Assembly (NCBI RefSeq): GCF_047511655.1
Contig: NC_133387.1
Location: 48,166,353 to 48,230,352, forward strand
Direction: 5' to 3'
Source: Castor canadensis
Lineage: Eukaryota > Chordata > Mammalia > Rodentia > Castoridae
DNA: 64,000 bases
A model generated the notes under the pieces. That model made no database searches and was not told where the DNA came from. It was given only the letters and a program-made list of their open reading frames with translations. Both the position numbers and the translations under genes were made by a program. Each line of letters opens with the position of its first letter. Positions within the stretch are counted from its first letter, which is position 1. This document shows, one piece after another, positions 51,685-62,829 of this stretch.

Positions 51685-54600
51685 TGCACTTAACCACTAA
51701 ATCTTTATTGAATTTTTATTATAACATCAATACAATATTAGTAAATACAGAGAAATAGAGTAAAGAGAATACAGCAATGCAGTTTGAAGGAAGGGTAGGA
51801 TTTGGGAGGTGGGATGGGTAGGTGGGAAGGGTGGGGGTAAGAGGAGGGTTACTGACAGGGGAAAGAACAAGGAATTTTTTCATCACTTTCTTACAACTTC
51901 CATGAATATTTACCATCCATCATTATCAATTTCATTCCAGCAACAATTTATCAAAGGGGTACCTAATCTGCCTTGTAACTCTGTAAAGGCTTTGCTTACA
52001 ATCTGATCCCTGGAGTTAATACCTAGGGCTTTTATTAAATTGTCAATCCAATCATCTTTGAACTTTCACTAAGGTTTTATCAGTGTCCAATTCACCCTAA
52101 ATAGGTTGATCTCCCTGCAGTTCCCTCTGAGTTTACTGGAAATCTTTAAAGGTAAGAATTATAGGGTAAAGGGCCATAAGTAAGTACACGTGTCCACTTA
52201 TTGAGATATCTAATACATAATATTATCCTAACTTCCTAAATAATCCCACCCACTTAAAGACTACTTACTAATCCCTCCCACACTAAAGTACTTATGATAT
52301 ATATCCCCTATTACTTAAAACTGAAAACAGAAAGAAAGAAAAACAATTCAATACCGTCCTACAATCTGAAACAACAAAGAACTTTCAGTCCCATCAGATG
52401 TTTGTTCTCTCTGTAGATGAAAATGTGGCATGATTCCCACTGGGCTCTTCTTTTCCACAGGTGGTACTTCATTACTGCTCATGCCTTTCTAGCAGGTTGT
52501 TCTCTGTTGCCATCTTGGAACTGCTTGTGATGTAAGATGTCTGTGGTGGATGACAGCTGGATCAAGTCAGGACTCCAAGAGGTACCTGCAAACTTAAACC
52601 TCATTCCAGATCACACCATAAAGATGGGTCCCTCTTAATTTGTGCACCTACATGTTCATGTCTTTATAAGATTTAATCAACAAATACCTCCTTGCTCAAC
52701 TAAACTGACCCTTCATAAATGTATGTAAATTTCCTCATTTCAAAATCTTACCATGATGACCTCAGCTACTTCTTCTCAGGCTGACTAGCAGCGGGAGCAC
52801 TTACATCTTCTTAATTTGAGCCAACAGTCAATTAATTAACTTTGTCAGTTTGTTTTCTGCTCCCTTTCTAACTTCTTTCTTATGAATAAAGGCCAAACAA
52901 AACTTGAAATGCCAAAAAAATTTAAAGAATCCAATTAACATAAATTTGATCAACAGAAACAAAATAAATCAATCGCGAGAAAGGAAACTTATTCAAATTT
53001 CAATACTATAGCATAAATGTAAGATTACTTATCCTTAACATCTAACACCTATAGATAATATATATAGTAATAGAGCATAGTACACACTGCCAAAAAGTCA
53101 CAAGCTTTACTGAACAGTCCAATGTGGTCAGGAAGGTTGTTGGTGAGCTGCTCTCCCTGACTCCCCTTGTCGTTGGCCAACTTCTCCAGATGTCTGCTTG
53201 TGGTGGTGGCAAATGTCCGTGTGCACATGCCAGGGCTGCAGATAATGGCCTATTTCTAGGCATTCTGCAGCTTAAAGTTCAAATGTATGGAGGATGGAAT
53301 TGAGGTTTGAGGTAAACAGAAGTGACGCTTCACAAGTCCAGAAGCACAAATGCACCATTTTAAAAGTAATTACTAAAACACATGAGTGATTGACAAGCCT
53401 TCTGATTCCATTGAAGAAAACAAGGAAAAGTTGTTTTGGGTAAAGGAGCCAATTAGGTTTCTTCTCTGAACATGTATAATCTTATGTGTGATTTTTTAAG
53501 GCCCAATTGATAAAATTGAGATTAATTAAAATTGAAGATTGTATAAATACTCCAGTTCAGAGCCTCTCATTCACAGTGTTGTAAGTTCACAGTAAAGAAT
53601 ATCTTAAGTTTTTTGTTTTTAATTTGTAAGAATTGGATAGTACTTTTAATTCAATGGAATTTTTTTGAAAGCACAGTCACCACTTAAAAACACTGTTAAA
53701 GGACACTACTCAACTAAAACTTAAGTATTTAAACATGCAAGGATAAGGGTGGGTGATAATGAAGATGAAGTTAATGGAAAAGGAAACTTCACCGTTAAGA
53801 CTCCTCTTCGTGACAGGTAATTTGAAATGTAATCCATGTTGCTTCCTACTGCTCAAACTGTGTTTTGGCAACTGGAGACAGTGTGTTGAAACACGTGCTC
53901 CTTCAAGTCTGCCCCTTTCACCTCCACACAGCAGCAAAATGGAGTCTCAGCAACCAGGCAGGAAGGTGACAAAAATCCTGCAGCAGGGTTAAATGGCAGT
54001 AGTAAGGAATTAAACAGAAAAAGAGGTTAGACAAATGGTTCAAGGTAGTAGCAAGGGACCAGGCTAAAAGAAGTCAGGCAGTCCCAGGTTAGCACAAGGA
54101 CAACTCTTGTGTTGTCACATGGGTTGCTTTCTGAGGCCTTTCATCCATTGACAGCACTCCTCAAGATAGTGCCCAGTGCTCTATAATTCCTCTTCCTCAG
54201 AGACATCCTCCCATGCAAAGAAGTGTGGTCTGGGTGCTAATCATTTCCCCTCTCTAAGCATCCTCCTGGTACAGTCTAGTAAGGGGACTGATGATGGAAT
54301 GCCCAGGTACACATGGAGGCAGACACATGAACAGATGCTTCCCAAACTTCAGCTGGTGTTTTTCCAGCCAACTAACAACATTTGTGAAAATTCTTCCAAA
54401 AAACCAGTTGGTAACAATGACCTCAGAGGCTCTCTTAGGGGTTGGGTATAGGATGAAGGAGTCCTTTTGATTTACTACTCTTTAGCCCTCACAGATGATT
54501 GAGAGGTCGTCACAACATTCCACAAACACCTAACACACTTGGAGCCACCAGGTTTGTGGAAGCCATTACTGGCATGATGATGGTAAGATGTTGTGTCAAA

Positions 54601-55215
54601 GCCAGAGTTCTTGGGTACACGGGATTTGCACCAGGATGAGAAGACACACTCTTAACATGCAAGAGTCTGTCAGAGAGAGCACTTCCCTTTTCAAGCCTGA
54701 GGTGTTTCCGTTGCAGTGGGTTTTGCCCGCTCCTGGGAAAACCAGTCGAGTTGCTGCTCCTTAGGAATTAACGGAACCATGACGGTGGAGTTCAAAGATG
54801 GTGAAGTTTCCAAGGGTGCAGCAAGAGGATCACGGAAGCCTTTCCATACTGCACCAGTAACTGTGGCTTCCTTCATAAGGCGTCGGTCCTCCAGTGATGT
54901 TGACAGAGTACCGAACTGCAAGAAAGGTCACGTCCTCCCCCTTTTTCTTTCCCCCTCCATAAAGAAATCAGCATTTCCTGTGTTTGCATCAGCTTCTCTG
55001 TAAAGAAATTTGGCAGTCTGTACTTTAGATGGCAGTCAAAGTGGAAAACCGAGAATTTAGAGTGTGTGCCAATTCTGACCTTTTGTTGCCTTTCAGAAAG
55101 GATGTGCCTCGCGTGACCTGAGGATGTAGTAGCTCAACTTAGCACACAGTCACTGACTGAGAAGCTGTACAGCAACTAACTTTGAGGGCGGAGATCCTGG
55201 AGGACAGACAGGTAT
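51685..55215 (-). other. PEG10: PEG10 3' untranslated region
   Basis: About 3.5 kb lie between the RF2 stop and the poly(A) signals, without any long conserved open frame or recognisable SINE or L1. The length suits the long PEG10 3'UTR known in other mammals. Small frames in this stretch, on either strand, show no protein family features. Confidence 0.85.
51704..51720 (-). terminator. PEG10: PEG10 polyadenylation signals
   Basis: Reading the minus strand, AATAAA occurs at 51720-51715 and again at 51709-51704, followed by the sequence GTGGTTAAGTGCAAACTGTG. Cleavage is expected about 15-25 nt further, near 51680-51690. The tandem repeat array begins about 40 bp beyond that, so the transcript ends just before it. 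Confidence 0.85.
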
Positions 55216-57440
55216 TTACATGGTACTGTAGGATGGAGGTGGCGGTGGCGGCGGCGGCGGGGGCGGCGGCTGCGGCGGCGGATACTGTGGCACCGGCGGC
55301 TGGCGGTACCAGTGTGGATTCCAAGTGATCATGACAGGTACGTAGAGAGATCTTCCTTGTCCATCTCGTCCCACGGGGTACCACGCAAATCCCACCGGGT
55401 AGGTCGGATAGGTGGTGTAAGTGGGGTAGGACTGGTATCCAGGTACTTGAGGAACGAATTCGGTGTAGGTGGCCAGGTGCGCTTGGTCTTCCAGATTTGG
55501 AATAGACAGGCGAGGGTACTGATTTTGGATGGTGAAGTTGTTTGGAGCTCGGCAGTCGTAGGACACTTGCAGTTTCCATCCCCTCTTCACTTGGAGGACT
55601 TGGGCTCCGTTGGGTGCAATGGTGGGGGTGATCAGCCCATCCTTCACGTTTCTCGCCACGAAGTCACGGAGAGCGGCCATTTCAGGTTCAGACAGGGAGT
55701 ACACGTGTCCGCTGGGGATGCTGTGCGCTCCAGGGATCATTTCGATGTGGGGATCGACCAGCCGGTGATCCGGGTAGACGTGCTCATCCACTGGGGTGTA
55801 CACGTTTTGTACATAGTAGTATCTCACTGGTTGGTAAACTCTGTATCCGTCGACTGGGTAGTAAAGAGGCGGCTGCGGCGCTGGTGGTGGGAGGGGCGGA
55901 GGTATGGGAGAATACATCCGGCAGTGGTATCGGCAGTATTCGGAGTCGAAGACGATCGATCGGGTGCTCCAGGTGATGTTAGGGTCATGTGTGCTCAGCC
56001 AGCGCACCCCCAGGACAACAGGAAAGAACGGAGACTGGGTCACATCAAAGGACAGCACCTCGCGGTGATCTCCCAGGTCAACTATCAGGTCATGGGTTTC
56101 GTGGACGACAGGGCCCGAGGCGATGGGGCGCCCATCAATCGCTTCCACAAGTATTGGCCAGTCCTTGACTCTCAGAGGAATTCCATTTTGGGCAACATAT
56201 TCGTGATCGATGAAGTTGCCAGAAGCACCAGAATCGATCATGGCTCGGACGAACAGGGTGTGTCTGCCCGGGAGATGGATCTGGAGCATGACTTGCAAGT
56301 GTGGTGATGAAGCAGCATCATCTTGTGGGGACCTTATTAATTCTGGCCCGGTCGCTGAAGGTCCCTCTACAGCGGGGCCGGGGAGTTTCCCGCCGGTGAA
56401 GACTTGGAGGCCTTGGCAGGACAGTTGTCGGCGTAGTGCCCTCCATTCCCACAGTAGAGGCACAGGTTCAGCTTGCGGCGTCTCTCCTTCTCCTCCTGGG
56501 TCAGGCGCATGCGGGCCCCTCCCACGGGCTCAGTGGGGTCCACCTGGTGGCAGTGAGGCATCACGAGCGCGCGGGGTGGGGAGCGTGGCTTGCGTGCGGC
56601 AGCGGCCCTGGCCAGCCTCCTCTCAATGTGGATGCACTGGCCGATGAGCGCGGACAGCGTCTTGGCGGCTTCGAGGTGGGATAGCTCCTCCTGAATGTGG
56701 TCACTGAGGCCCTCGTGGTACTGGTCAATCAGCGCAGGCTCGTTCCAGTCCAGGTCCTGGGCGATCATCTGGAAAGCGTTGGAGTAGTCGATGACAGATC
56801 CCATGCCCTGGCGCAGACGTCTGATCTTGCGTTTGGCAGCCTCTCGCCGCTGAGGGTCTTCAAAGACATGCTTCATTTCCATCATGAAGGCGGGGTAGTT
56901 GTGCATCAGATAATTGGATCTTTCCAGCTTGGCTGAGGCCCACCGGGCAGCGCGGCCGGTCATCATGCTTGTCACGAAGCAGACACGGACACGGTCAAGT
57001 GAGAAATCTCGGGTGCTCTTTTCCATGAAGACCTGGCACTGGGACATGAAGGGAGCCAGCATGTCTGGGTTGCCATCGAACTTCTCGGGCAGGTCTTCAG
57101 GGCACTCTTCCTCGACGAGAGTGGTAGGGACAGCAGCGGCTGCAGCACCTTGGAGCTCAATGTCATCCTCGTCATCCTCAGGAACGGGTTCCACTTGCTC
57201 ACGGAGGGTGCTGTTCTCCTCTTCCAGCTTCTGCACCTGCTCCTGCAGGTTGTTGTTCTCCTCCGACTGCCTGATGACCTTCTCTCTCAGGTTGTTGATC
57301 TCTTCGGACAGCTCATCCCTTCTGCGCTCGGTCATGTTGGGCACACAGGGGCTGTTGTGGCCTTTGGAGTTGTTGTTGTTGTTGTTGTTGGGGGGAGGGG
57401 GAGGAGGGGGAGGAGGGCAGTCGGCAGACCCGGGGCCCAT
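55216..57440 (-). CDS. PEG10: PEG10 RF1/RF2 gag-pol-like fusion protein made by -1 ribosomal frameshifting
   Basis: Two overlapping minus-strand frames encode the domesticated Ty3/gypsy (sushi-ichi-like) gag-pol protein PEG10, an imprinted, placenta-essential gene in eutherians. RF1 is read to the GGGAAAC heptamer at 56391-56385. Slipping back one base re-reads position 56385 and continues in RF2 to the TAA at 55218-55216. From the conserved MTERRR start (57335) the fusion is 706 residues, close to the roughly 708 known for human. From the upstream AUG at 57440 it would be 741. RF2 carries the retroviral-type aspartic protease motif [10 protein letters not shown] (catalytic Asp near residue 368 from 57335), then a pol-remnant region with no recognisable RNase H or integrase, and a Pro-rich tail ([10 protein letters not shown] followed by twelve prolines, ending SYSTM). 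The whole coding region is in exon 2, and no inactivating lesion is seen. PEG10 proteins bind RNA, form capsid-like particles and self-cleave; that is family knowledge and is not visible in the sequence. Confidence 0.96.
56328..56391 (-). promoter_or_regulatory. PEG10: PEG10 -1 frameshift signal: slippery heptamer plus candidate pseudoknot
   Basis: On the minus strand the heptamer G-GGA-AAC (56391-56385) is in the RF1 frame. Downstream, CGCTG (56374-56370) can pair with CAGCG (56357-56353). The flanking CCCGG (56382-56378) can pair with CCGGG (56351-56347). GGGACC in the loop (56365-56360) is perfectly complementary to GGTCCC (56333-56328), so an H-type pseudoknot can form. The RF1 stop codon lies in the loop. 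A GGGAAAC heptamer with a pseudoknot is the established PEG10 arrangement. The exact pairing given here was worked out by eye, and the outermost stem may be too close to the heptamer to form during decoding. Confidence 0.88.
56367..57440 (-). CDS. PEG10: PEG10 RF1, gag-like protein (unshifted product)
   Basis: Without frameshifting, translation ends at TAG 56369-56367. The conserved start [10 protein letters not shown] is at 57335-57333 and gives 322 residues, against about 325 in human. In order: a Leu/Glu-rich coiled coil (residues about 5-45), an acidic stretch with EDDEDD, a gag capsid-like domain (about 70-230, including [16 protein letters not shown]), a basic region, and a CCHC zinc knuckle CX2CX4HX4C at residues 292-305 ([14 protein letters not shown]). 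An in-frame ATG at 57440-57438 in GCCATGG context is the first AUG of the predicted spliced mRNA. It would add 35 residues, including nine prolines and seven asparagines, for a total of 357. The open frame continues upstream into intron sequence, but an acceptor at 57562 removes that part. In the spliced mRNA, exon 1 would supply TG before the A of exon 2, giving an in-frame TGA at the junction. I placed the start at 57440 by the scanning argument; 57335 remains a real alternative. Confidence 0.93.
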   Translation of the reverse strand: MGPGSADCPPPPPPPPPNNNNNNNSKGHNSPCVPNMTERRRDELSEEINNLREKVIRQSEENNNLQEQVQKLEEENSTLREQVEPVPEDDEDDIELQGAAAAAVPTTLVEEECPEDLPEKFDGNPDMLAPFMSQCQVFMEKSTRDFSLDRVRVCFVTSMMTGRAARWASAKLERSNYLMHNYPAFMMEMKHVFEDPQRREAAKRKIRRLRQGMGSVIDYSNAFQMIAQDLDWNEPALIDQYHEGLSDHIQEELSHLEAAKTLSALIGQCIHIERRLARAAAARKPRSPPRALVMPHCHQVDPTEPVGGARMRLTQEEKERRRKLNLCLYCGNGGHYADNCPAKASKSSPAGNSPAPL

Positions 57441-58270
57441 GGCAGCTGTGGGGGTGGGAGGAGAACTCCCAGGTGTGACTTCACTCCTGTGGGGATGGAG
57501 GCCTGGATCCTGGCCCCCTCTTCCACCCCTTCTCCTCTTTGTTCTCAAAACCCGCTTGTTTCTGTAAATGAAAATAAGAGCATACATTCAACATAGACAC
57601 TTAAAGCCACATTAGTGTTTAATAGTATTAGTAATTACTAAATAAAGAAAACACCCTCAAAAGAAAATGGAAGTTATCAATCACAATAGATGACCAAAAG
57701 CACATCATTTTTTGAAGTCCAAATGACCTTTTCCTCTTAAAAGTCACCTGTTTATGATTCAACAATACATAAACTTTATTGTCAGCATGCTTACCTTTAG
57801 AGACTAAAAGAATGCTGACATGTGACAAACAACTAATTATGTGTGAAGTAGAGAGCAAGAAACTTTCAAGGCAAACATGGATACCAAATAAGTTATGCAA
57901 AATAATTCCAAAACAGTAACTTTTATTATTAGAGAAGTCAATCAATAAGAAACCACAAAAGGGAAGGTATTAAAATAACAATGCTACATTCATCAACTCT
58001 GCAAAAGCAAGGTTCATTCTGGACAACTGTCATACTCAGGACCCCCGAAGAGAAGGTAACTAGTTATCAAATCAAACAACAGCCATCACAAAAGCCACAA
58101 GACTCTAATTACTTCTCTGACCATAATTTAACTTCCCCAAGAGAACAAATGGCACTGAACAGCAACAGGTGTATGTTAGTTTACCTCCTCATTTTGCAGT
58201 CATTCAACAAATATTAATTGATGCCTCCTACAAAGAACGGAGTGATAAAATGGGACTTTTTCAGAGATGC

Positions 58271-58406
58271 CTAATCATAGTATACCTTAAATTTATTAAG
58301 ATTTAATTACATAATGCAGACAAATCACAGAGTGAATGTCCACTAATACTATACCTTAAATCTATTGTGATTTAATTAATGCAGACAAATCACAGAGTGA
58401 ATGTTC
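58271..58406. repeat. Direct tandem duplication, about 70 bp
   Basis: The first unit (58271-58340) and second (58343-58406) share CTAAT, ATACCTTAAAT, GATTTAATTA and a run ending GCAGACAAATCACAGAGTGA. They differ by small indels. Confidence 0.85.
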
Positions 58407-58869
58407 AAACTGTTAGCTGACACTAATAAGGTTATTAATTAGAAAAGTAACTTTTTATACAAATGGGGAGGGGCTGCAATTACAGCAACTTGGGCATCCA
58501 TTTTCCACATATATATATTTAATTGTTTTTAAATACTGCATTGGTCAAGTCCAGGACTTTGTCCTGCAGTTACCAGTTACAACGCCTGGGTCCAATCAAC
58601 TTTGTCAGCACAGCCCCACCCAAAGGCTTATAATGTTAAGGTGGGAGGGGGTGCACTACTTCCGGTGAGTGGACATGTGTGGGGGTGGGGTAGAGCTGGG
58701 GGTGTAAGTATTCTAATTATAAGTGTGAGGACAATAAATCACATGTACAATAAATCATAACACAGTGTCTGCCTGTGTACTTCCTGATAATAGGGTTAAA
58801 TGCACTTAGATTGATTTAATCATTTAATATTTCCAATGACAGTCAAATCCCAAATGTGGAAAATTTAAA

Positions 58870-59080
58870 TACATAAAAAGTTTAAAAACTAATTTATTAA
58901 AATTCAAAAAGGTTTCAAAACTTCTTTGCCAGAAAACTTAATAAAGTTTTTAGAAGTTTAACAAACTTTTTTTAAAGTTTGAAACTTAGTTTTAAAAGTT
59001 CTAAAAGTTTTTTTGAAGTTCTAAAACTTTTTAAGTCTTGAACTTTTTAAATTAAAAAGTTTAAAGTTTAAAAATACAAC
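58870..59080. repeat. AAGTTT/AAACTT low-complexity inverted-repeat tract
   Basis: About twenty interspersed AAAGTTT, AAACTT and AAGTTCT motifs in both orientations make the tract highly self-complementary. There is no coding potential. Confidence 0.8.
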
Positions 59081-61003
59081 TTGTTTCTCTGTGACATGTC
59101 AAAGCAAAAATGAAGACTAATTACATCTGTTAATTAGAAAAGTTAGATGAATAATAAGTAATATTTCAACCAATGGGGTATAAAGAAAAAGAAGGAAAGG
59201 GAGGGGTAATCAAACATGACACCTGAGCTCAGAAGCCCCACCCTTTCCTTCCCTTTTTCCAACACCTCTGCCTTTCTTAAGCCCCTCCCCTGCCCAACTG
59301 ACCACCTATGTCCTCCAAGGAGTGGCCATACAGCCTGTCCTTAGGGAACCAGTGATTAGTGTGCCACTTTAATCGTTTTACCCTGCTTCTTAATTACTTT
59401 AGTATTCTAGGCTACAAAAAACAATGCATAATTAACATTCCAGATAAAATATTCACGTTTAGAAGATAACGAGAACACAATAAACACACAGAACCTGTGA
59501 CAGTTGGTCTAAAGTCACAATGATGCAATTTTCATTTATTTAGAGTTTTAATTCTCCATTATCCTTCCCATCCAGCGACTAATAAGCACAGGTCAGGTGA
59601 CTAAACGCCACTGTCATCTAGACAGTAATACTTTTGAAACAAGCACATTAAAGAGCATTCTCATCCTGGCCCTGTGCAGCCTGACCCAGGTCAGGAAAGG
59701 TAACAACCTTTCAACCAGAGAAGGGGTGGGCTTTATTGAAGCCTAGGCCTGGGGGTTTTAATACTTACAAGAAATAGTGATTGGATAGAAATTACATTAG
59801 GAAATCAGCAATCAATATACTGTTCAGGGAAACAGATCAATAAAGGTTAAAAATTCAGATGCCTTTATTATACAGGAAGGCAGTTGAAAAGTGAAAACAG
59901 CCAATAGCTAAAATAAGAGGGAGGGGATACAAGTATGTAACCCCTCCTACCACAAGACGTTCACTTTTTCTTCTTTTTAACTCTTGAATACGGCGCTAGT
60001 TAAACAAATTCAAAGTCTTATCTGGCCTGTGAGGTCACCAGTTTAAGACCTCCGACCTTTACCAATAACAGGCCCCAGACTCCCACTTGCGGGAGGGGGA
60101 GGTTTGCAATTTTTGCGTGGGCCTCTAATCCAAAGCTGAATAGTTTAACCATTAAAAGTAACAGGGTAGTGGGCAACAGTAAGTTTAAGTACAAAAATGT
60201 TTAAATTGAACTGGGGCAGCACAAGTTAATGTGAGGCAAGGAGCATTGTTACTTGATTTGACTTATAAATCTCTAGCTCCTTAAACCACCCCCCACCCAA
60301 CGGGGGCTTGAACTTGGGAGAGGTGGGGTCAAAGAGGTTCCATTCCTGAGAACTGAGAGGTCACACTGCATAAAGCCAAGCTGGTTGGACAGATGTCATC
60401 TTTATACACGATAGAGATTTCAGTGTCTGTCTTATTAGAAGTTAAGCTTATTTGATTATTAACTCTCCACAGTGACTTCTAAAAACTTTTTTTATTTCCC
60501 AGACACACCAAAGAGCAACAATAGCCAAAAAACAACTAATATAAATGTCCCATTAGGAACTGAAACACATTTAAGCAACTCACAGTTTTAAATTTTCAAA
60601 TTTGTTGTTCAATTTTTTTATCATTTGTGAAATATAAATTCTATTAATATGCACGTTTTGAACCTCTTTAATACGCAGATACAGAATTCCCAAAGAGGAA
60701 GCAGACTTAAAGCTGTAATTATAAGCACATATTTTTCATAGACTATATACTTTTAGGGAGGGGGATTGGAGGGCTACTGATATGGGGGAGTATGCTGACT
60801 CATAGTTTGTAAGATATGAACCAGTTTTTTGTATTTCTTCATTTGGTTATAATCATTTTGCATGGTACATCTGTAAGTTACACAGATGTTTAATTATGCC
60901 AGTTGAAACAATCTATATTTTGTAATGTAACCACTTTACATTACATCACACAAATTTTAAATGTCAATATGTACCATTAATAACCCACTTGCCCAAAATT
61001 TAA

Positions 61004-61125
61004 GTAATTAGCTTTTTATGAAAAAAGCTAATTACATGGAGATAACAAATAATTAGCTTTTTATGAAAAAAGCTAATTACTTGGAATATTTAAATAATTA
61101 GCTTTTTATGAAAAAAGCTAATTAC
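61004..61125. repeat. Three tandem near-perfect hairpins
   Basis: Three copies (61004-61035, 61050-61080, 61095-61125; period 45-46 bp) each read TAATTAGCTTTTT, then AT and G, then AAAAAAGCTAATTA. Each is a hairpin with about 13 bp arms and almost no loop. Spacers are similar (ACATGGAGATAACAAA, ACTTGGAATATTTAAA). Every arm carries the homeodomain core TAATTA. Confidence 0.95.
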
Positions 61126-61839
61126 TTGGAATAATTTAAATTGATTTAGTTTTATATTATAATTACAGCTTACATTATTGGAGTTCAAATACATATACAT
61201 TTTTAATTAAAAAAAAACTTTCAGGTGCAACACATCCCAGGACAGCAAAGTGCCATACGACAGATGAACAAGAAACCAGAATACACCTGCAAACCTGCAG
61301 CAAGTTTACAATTAAACTAATTTACTCTGGACACTGAATGCATAATTAATGACTGCCCACCAGGTGCCAGGCACACTTGATTATATGTAGGCAGGCTAGC
61401 CTGGGCCAAGCCCCTGGAATTTCCAAGAACAAACCCTGAGGTTCCAATTCACACAAATGCCTCACCCTTAGAGGTCAAGCCAGCAACACCAACAACCCTT
61501 GAAACTCCTGTAAAGCACAGTTCAAGTTGTTCCTTGCTTTGTATTCAACAAAGCTCTGATTCCAGTAGGTCCACTAGTGTCTTAGAAAAAAAGTTAAATG
61601 TGAAAATTTTTAAAATTTAATTTATTTAAAATAAAAGACACTTGGCTGAACTGCTTTGAGGCACCAGCCATGTCAGCTTAGAAGTTCCCATCATAACCCA
61701 CTATTAGGAGTTTAAATTGTGGGATTATGTTGTATAATATTACAAGGCACTTATTAAAAGTGATTACGAATGCCAAGTATAATTACTATTCTTAATTTTT
61801 TTATGGTTGTTTTTATTATTCTTTTATTTATTAGACAAT

Positions 61840-62350
61840 AGTGGACAAAAAGCAAAACCGCAGCATAGAAACCGCAGGGGGGCGGGGCTGTGCAGCCAGG
61901 CTCAGACAAGGAGGGCGCAGAAGCGCAAAGCATAGACCTGAGGGGAGGGGCTGGGAGCCTCACATTGCGCAAGCGCAGGAGGACTCTGGGGAAGGCAGGG
62001 CTACAAGCCAGCTCAGAGGAGGCTGGCTCAGAGAGGGGCCAAAGTACTGGAGAGGTGGGGTGGGGGCAGGCCTCCTCAGAGAAGGCGGGGCCTGGGAGAG
62101 GTGGGGTGGAGGCAGGCTGCCTCAGAGCAGGCGGGGCCTGGGAGCAGCGGGGTGGGGGCAGGCTGCCTCAGAGGAGGCAGGCCTTGAGGCGGGGTCTGTG
62201 CCAGATGGCTCTTAAGTAGTCAGCACTGGGAAGGCGGGGCCTGGGGAGGCGCGCTCTGGGGAGGCGCGCGAAGTAGGCGCGGGGGGAGGAAGGAGGTGCC
62301 ATGCGCGCTCTGAGCAGATACTGCAGAGAAGGCGCGCTAGGATGGGCGGG
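61840..62350. promoter_or_regulatory. Intronic CpG island of PEG10
   Basis: There is an abrupt change at about 61850 from AT-rich intron to CpG-dense sequence with repeated GGCGGGGC and GGCGCG boxes. It includes the 46 bp minisatellite. It may be part of the PEG10 differentially methylated region or a secondary promoter. Confidence 0.6.
61975..62220. repeat. GC-rich minisatellite, about 46 bp period
   Basis: Successive copies of a unit resembling GGCGGGGCCTGGGAGAGGTG plus GGGGCAGGCTGCCTCAGAG occur with anchors near 62067, 62111 and 62158. More diverged copies lie on both sides. The plus strand is G-rich with many CpGs and GGGCGGGG (Sp1-type) boxes. Confidence 0.8.
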
Positions 62351-62829
62351 GCAGGTCTGAGACTGGCTGCAACAAGACCGCAGAATATCTGCACGCCTCT
62401 CGCAAGACCCGCCCCCTCCCCAAACCCCTCCCACCACCTTCCAACAACCAAATTCATTTCATGCAGCAAAGAGCAATCACCCTTCCCATCCAATACCCCC
62501 CCTCCCACTCAGCAAGCCGACAGTTTCCACAAACTGTTGCTTTGGATGCCAATTCGCGCCACCACAACTACACCACCACTTCAATCAATCGCAACTAGAC
62601 AGGCAGCCTCTTCTGCCATCACCAAAAGTCAGTGCCCCTCCACTCCACTGCTATAGAGCAGGAATGGTGTGGGCAGAATGTTAAACACTTAATTTCTGCC
62701 CTGGGCTCCATTTTGTCTAACAGCACCATCATGCAGAGACCCATCGCGCACAAAAATATAGTGGGAGCCATTCCAAAAGGTGAAAGGGTGGGTCCCCCTC
62801 TAAGACGACAAGAGTAATTGCACTCTGTA

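Noticed and set aside
57441-57587. Extension of RF1 to an ATG at 57587
   Set aside because: The segment beyond 57561 is intron, ending in a good acceptor (TTTCATTTACAG). After splicing the frame meets a TGA at the junction.
55312-57596. Long plus-strand frames (up to 331 codons) opposite PEG10
   Set aside because: They are antisense shadows of the conserved PEG10 coding frames, which have family motifs and the correct length.
61841-62508. Overlapping 90-124 codon frames in the CpG island
   Set aside because: Gly/Arg/Ala-rich translations of a GC-rich minisatellite in three frames. Open only because stop codons are rare in GC-rich sequence.
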